Shown one piece after another: positions 5,544-7,539 of a stretch of DNA of 7,539 nt. Below the pieces are notes generated by a model. It saw nothing but the letters and a program-made list of their open reading frames with translations, ran no database searches and was not told the DNA's origin. The DNA comes from Candidatus Fermentibacterota bacterium (GTDB taxonomy: Bacteria > JAFGKV01). The first letter of the stretch is position 1; each line of letters begins with the position of its first letter. The DNA is taken from NCBI GenBank assembly GCA_030620115.1, contig JAUXFG010000174.1:1-7539 (forward strand), in the 5' to 3' direction. The translations under genes were made by a program, and so were the position numbers.

Positions 5544-5643
5544 AGATTCTTCAGTCACTCTGCTCCCTCAGAATGACATGTCTCTTCACGTCCAATGCCA
5601 ACCACGCCTGTCATTCTGAGCGAATGCAGGGAGCGAAGAATCT
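5544..5643 (-). repeat. 100-bp palindromic repeat, copy 2 (inverted)
   Basis: Read on the minus strand it matches 1299-1398 in 91 of 100 bases with no gap, including the non-palindromic centre GGTTGGCATTGGACGTGAAG. Differences fall mainly in the arms. The outermost bases still pair (AGATTCTTC with GAAGAATCT), and the minus-strand 3' flank is G-rich as in copy 1. It sits about 145 bp upstream of the start of the four-gene operon. Confidence 0.85.
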
Positions 5644-5717
5644 CTCTTCTCTTCAGCATTCCCTGAATTCGAAATTCCCCCGCCCATTCACCCAATCGCT
5701 CACTCATCAGCATCAGC

Positions 5718-5737
5718 GGCCATGACAGAGCATGGCC
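5718..5737. repeat. Perfect hairpin GGCCATG/CATGGCC
   Basis: A seven-base perfect stem with a six-base loop, about 50 bp past the VanZ stop in the direction of VanZ transcription. No T-tract follows on the minus strand, so intrinsic termination is not supported. It could protect a 3' end or simply be another dispersed palindrome. Confidence 0.4.
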
Positions 5738-5751
5738 CTCCATCATCCTCA

Positions 5752-5792
5752 TTTCGACGTTGAATGTTGAGTGTTGGATGTTCGACATTCAA
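5752..5792 (-). repeat. TTGAATGT/ACATTCAA repeat overlapping the VanZ stop
   Basis: The minus strand reads as variants of one word (CATTGAATGTCGAACATCCAACACTCAACATTCAACGTCGAA type, here 5792-5752). The ends TTGAATGT and ACATTCAA form an 8-base perfect stem with a 17-base loop. The TGA of the VanZ gene (5791-5789) lies inside the first arm. Repeats of this word type are, from memory, common between genes in many bacterial genomes. Confidence 0.5.
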
Positions 5793-6190
5793 TCCCCTTC
5801 CTCCCTCCACCTTCTCACTCGAATCAATAGAGAGAAAACCATGAGTCCTGCGCAGGCGCCCAGGCCATTGGCTACCATATCGCCCCAGCTGAAGTATCGG
5901 TCACCCGGGAGAAAGAGCATCTGGAGTGCCTCCATGAGCGTGCCGTACACGAAGCATCCGGAGAAAACCGTTCCCCCGGAGAATCTGGTGATAACGACGG
6001 CTCCCATGGCCCACATGACAAGAATGGCAAGGATGCCATACATGCCGAAATGAACGATCTTGTCACTCAAAGGAAGGTTCAGACCGCCAAGCATTGAGGT
6101 CATGGACTTGGACGGCAGGAGGGAGCACAGGGTAATTCCCACTGTGTACAGACCACAGACGAGCCATCGTTTCCAGTTGCAGACAGTCAT
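5789..6190 (-). CDS. VanZ-like family membrane protein
   Basis: This 133-residue protein has about four TM helices (about 8-25, 44-62, 71-90 and 106-124) and the VanZ-like (PF04892) pattern. It shows SDKIVHFGMYGILA (42-55, with D43 and H47), then YGTLMEALQMLFLPGDRYFSWGDMVANGLGA in two parts: E87 and Q90 in the helix, then D97-R98, D104 and N108. VanZ of the Tn1546 cluster gives low-level teicoplanin resistance, but most VanZ-like proteins are chromosomal and uncharacterised, often near polysaccharide or exosortase genes, so resistance should not be inferred. The ATG lies five bases after the TAA of the nucleotidyltransferase gene. The only purine motif, AGGA, touches the ATG, so translation is probably coupled. 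The basic tail (RVRRWREEGD) ends at a stop supplied by a dispersed repeat, so the native C-terminus may have been slightly altered. Confidence 0.88.
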   Translation of the reverse strand: MTVCNWKRWLVCGLYTVGITLCSLLPSKSMTSMLGGLNLPLSDKIVHFGMYGILAILVMWAMGAVVITRFSGGTVFSGCFVYGTLMEALQMLFLPGDRYFSWGDMVANGLGACAGLMVFSLLIRVRRWREEGD

Positions 6191-6195
6191 TCCTA

Positions 6196-7386
6196 TTAGC
6201 GTGCCTTCTTCTGACGCGAGGATTGCCAGAGGTACTGGAGGAACTTGAGGCTCGCACGCACGAGCCGTACCACGCGATAGAGGGGGAAGAGCGGCTCAGG
6301 CAGGAAAAGCAGCCTGATATCATACGGACCGGGACTGAAGGGAAGTTGAAGGCAGAGGCCAAGCCTATCGCGAAATCTCTCGAGGACCCGGAAGTGGAGG
6401 AACCCCATACCCACAAGACCGGCCGCCCCCTCGTTTCGCCAGAGAAACCTTTTCTGAACCTTTCCGGCAAGCGATTGGACTCCTGGATAGGCTCGTGCTT
6501 GTTGCATGACCTCCTCCGGAAGATCGGCCTCCAGAAGATCCCTGGCAAGGACAAGCCCAATGAAAAGTATCCTTCTTTTGCCTGCTTTTGCCGCACGGGC
6601 AATGATCATGCCCCAATTGACTGGTTGATTGGCTCGAATCACCGCTGCAATGTCGCGAACCAGGTAGAGACTCTGCCAACAGTCCACCCCCGCCTTCATG
6701 CAGGTATAGAGGAGCAGGTCATCACGCGAGAGTGTCTCCAGCTTCCAGCCTTCCCAATTCTGCGTTCGAGAATGCTTCCATACACCTTGAGAGCCATGGT
6801 CAAAAGAGAAATAGCTGGGCAAAAGCTTCCAGTGGATATCAAAATGCAGGACGCTGGATGTGGATGAGAAATCGCGCTCACCTCTGAATTTGACGAGTGC
6901 CGTTTCCTGAGTGTCAGTCAATTGAACGTGCGGATAGATGTTGTTTGCGACCAGCAATTTGCTCAATTCGTGGAGATCGCAACAGTGAATGAGAATGTCC
7001 AGATCAGTCGATTGTCGAAGACGAAGATCGCTGTGGATGGTTTCAGCGAACATCGGCCCTTTGAGCGAGATGGCGGGAATCCCCTTGAGCTTGAGGATGT
7101 CCAGCAATCTGACCAGGATCGCCACCTGACTCAGGTTATATTGTGCATTGGCCTCATGAAGGCTCTGAAGCCGATTCATGACATCATGCGGAACATCCAG
7201 AGATGCAGCCCGCAAGTTCAAATATAGAAACGGCATCATCCGATGTGGAGCGGCCAACCTCAGCACGCAATCCCAGTCTATACCCTGAGCGATGAGAGAT
7301 CTGATACGAATCTCGGTCGCTTCATCCATTCTGGCTCGCGCACAGCAAAGCAAGAGTTCTCGTTCAGGGTGTTTGGTTTTTTCCAA
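6196..7386 (-). CDS. Family-5 uncharacterised nucleotidyltransferase (NTP_transf_5)
   Basis: This 396-residue soluble protein has the plan of NTP_transf_5 (PF14907). An N-terminal helical region carries LIAQGIDWDCVLRLAAPHRMMPFLYLNL in two parts (31-58). Then come ISLKGPMFAETIH (106-118, LKG motif), RLRQSTDLDILI (122-133, with the catalytic-type D128 and D130 pair) and LHFDIHW (180-186, candidate third carboxylate D183). A C-terminal helical part contains LSRDDLLLYTCMKAG. The family belongs to the polymerase-beta superfamily and often occurs in polysaccharide or exosortase-type loci; the substrate is unknown. The start is TTG at 7386. A stop lies two codons upstream in frame, an AGGA lies nine bases upstream, and homology-like sequence begins before the first internal Met (residue 21), so the TTG is preferred over the ATG at 7326. 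The gene is followed after five bases by the VanZ-like gene. Length and key residues look intact. Confidence 0.9.
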   Translation of the reverse strand: MEKTKHPERELLLCCARARMDEATEIRIRSLIAQGIDWDCVLRLAAPHRMMPFLYLNLRAASLDVPHDVMNRLQSLHEANAQYNLSQVAILVRLLDILKLKGIPAISLKGPMFAETIHSDLRLRQSTDLDILIHCCDLHELSKLLVANNIYPHVQLTDTQETALVKFRGERDFSSTSSVLHFDIHWKLLPSYFSFDHGSQGVWKHSRTQNWEGWKLETLSRDDLLLYTCMKAGVDCWQSLYLVRDIAAVIRANQPVNWGMIIARAAKAGKRRILFIGLVLARDLLEADLPEEVMQQARAYPGVQSLAGKVQKRFLWRNEGAAGLVGMGFLHFRVLERFRDRLGLCLQLPFSPGPYDIRLLFLPEPLFPLYRVVRLVRASLKFLQYLWQSSRQKKAR

Positions 7387-7440
7387 GTTTCAGAATCCTA
7401 GCATATCCTAACCGTCAAGTGATACTTCAGCAGATGGTAG

Positions 7441-7455
7441 GGGCATGCCGTGCCC
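7441..7455. repeat. Palindromic intergenic repeat GGGCA/TGCCC
   Basis: A five-base perfect stem with a five-base loop lies inside GTAGGGGCATGCCGTGCCCG. This closely resembles a GTAGGGGCA...TGCCGTGCCC word that, as I recall, recurs between genes in many bacterial genomes. It separates the possible gene end at 7470 from the nucleotidyltransferase start at 7386. No T-tract follows. Confidence 0.4.
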
Positions 7456-7469
7456 GCTCCTTGCTTTTC

Positions 7470-7538
7470 TCAGCGCCATTGAATGGGATTCGTTATCGGG
7501 ACTGCTCCACTCCTCATCATCCTGCTCAACAGCTCCCC
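7470..7538 (-). CDS. Possible C-terminal end of an upstream minus-strand gene
   Basis: On the minus strand an open frame enters at the window edge and reads ELLSRMMRSGAVPITNPIQWR (shown from residue 2) before TGA at 7472-7470. The amphipathic start and natural composition look protein-like. The frame ends just before a palindromic intergenic repeat, as a real gene end would. A second open frame (7539-7408) also lacks stops, but it reads through the repeat and is polar and low in structure. Twenty-two residues are too few to name a family. Confidence 0.3.
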   Translation of the reverse strand, partial: GELLSRMMRSGAVPITNPIQWR

Positions 7539-7539
7539 C

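Noticed and set aside
5700-5788. Intrinsic terminator after the VanZ-like gene
   Set aside because: The hairpins at 5718-5737 and 5760-5792 have no following T-tract on the minus strand.
7413-7418. TTGACG as a -35 box for the nucleotidyltransferase gene
   Set aside because: No acceptable -10 lies at 16-18 bases; the TATGCT nearby is only seven bases away.
7408-7539. Alternative open minus-strand frame at the right edge
   Set aside because: It reads through the palindromic intergenic repeat and is polar without pattern; the frame ending at 7470 is more protein-like.
1-7539. CRISPR array, tRNA or rRNA genes, and insertion-sequence transposase
   Set aside because: No regularly spaced direct repeats, cloverleaf-forming sequence, rRNA-like segment or transposase frame was seen on either strand.

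Overview
The window is bacterial DNA of roughly mid-50s GC (estimated by eye). It has tightly packed minus-strand genes on the right and a decayed, repeat-rich zone on the left. I cannot name the phylum. Several dispersed palindromic repeats, an uncharacterised FN3/DUF6754-type membrane module, and a VanZ gene beside a family-5 nucleotidyltransferase gene recall genomes of poorly cultured bacterial lineages; that is an impression from memory, not a demonstrated assignment.

Left zone (1-2165). At the very edge there may be the first codons of a minus-strand gene. Next comes a degraded plus-strand pseudogene (about 370-1137) of the AlbA/HATPase_c_4/winged-helix regulator type (COG2865-like), spread over two frames with large internal losses. 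A gene-free stretch (1138-1662) carries a 100-bp palindromic repeat, a G-rich tract and two perfect GC-rich hairpins. A small UPF0175-type antitoxin gene (1663-1914) follows without its usual toxin partner. Its GTG start lies in the loop of a perfect 8-bp inverted repeat. A second repeat family occurs in inverted orientation at 270-322 and 1948-2035, bracketing this zone.

Centre (2166-5398, minus strand). Four genes are joined by overlaps or a one-base gap: a signal-peptide/FN3/membrane-anchored protein (376 aa, probably DUF6754), a six-TM protein (207 aa), a two-TM protein with a large middle domain (274 aa) and a second six-TM protein (218 aa). They read as one translationally coupled operon, probably encoding a membrane complex of unknown function. 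The large soluble domains of the first and third proteins share the same order of motifs and similar spacing, suggesting that they are divergent copies of one domain. This module is the best candidate for an undescribed system in the window.

Right (5399-7539). The 389-bp gap 5399-5788 holds a plausible promoter for the central operon, a second, inverted copy (91 of 100 bases identical) of the 100-bp repeat, and two other repeat or hairpin elements, one of which supplies the stop codon of the next gene. Then come a VanZ-like membrane protein and, 5 bp upstream of it in the same operon, a family-5 nucleotidyltransferase, a pairing that fits the accessory end of a polysaccharide locus. The right edge may hold the C-terminal end of one more minus-strand gene, separated from the nucleotidyltransferase by a palindromic repeat.
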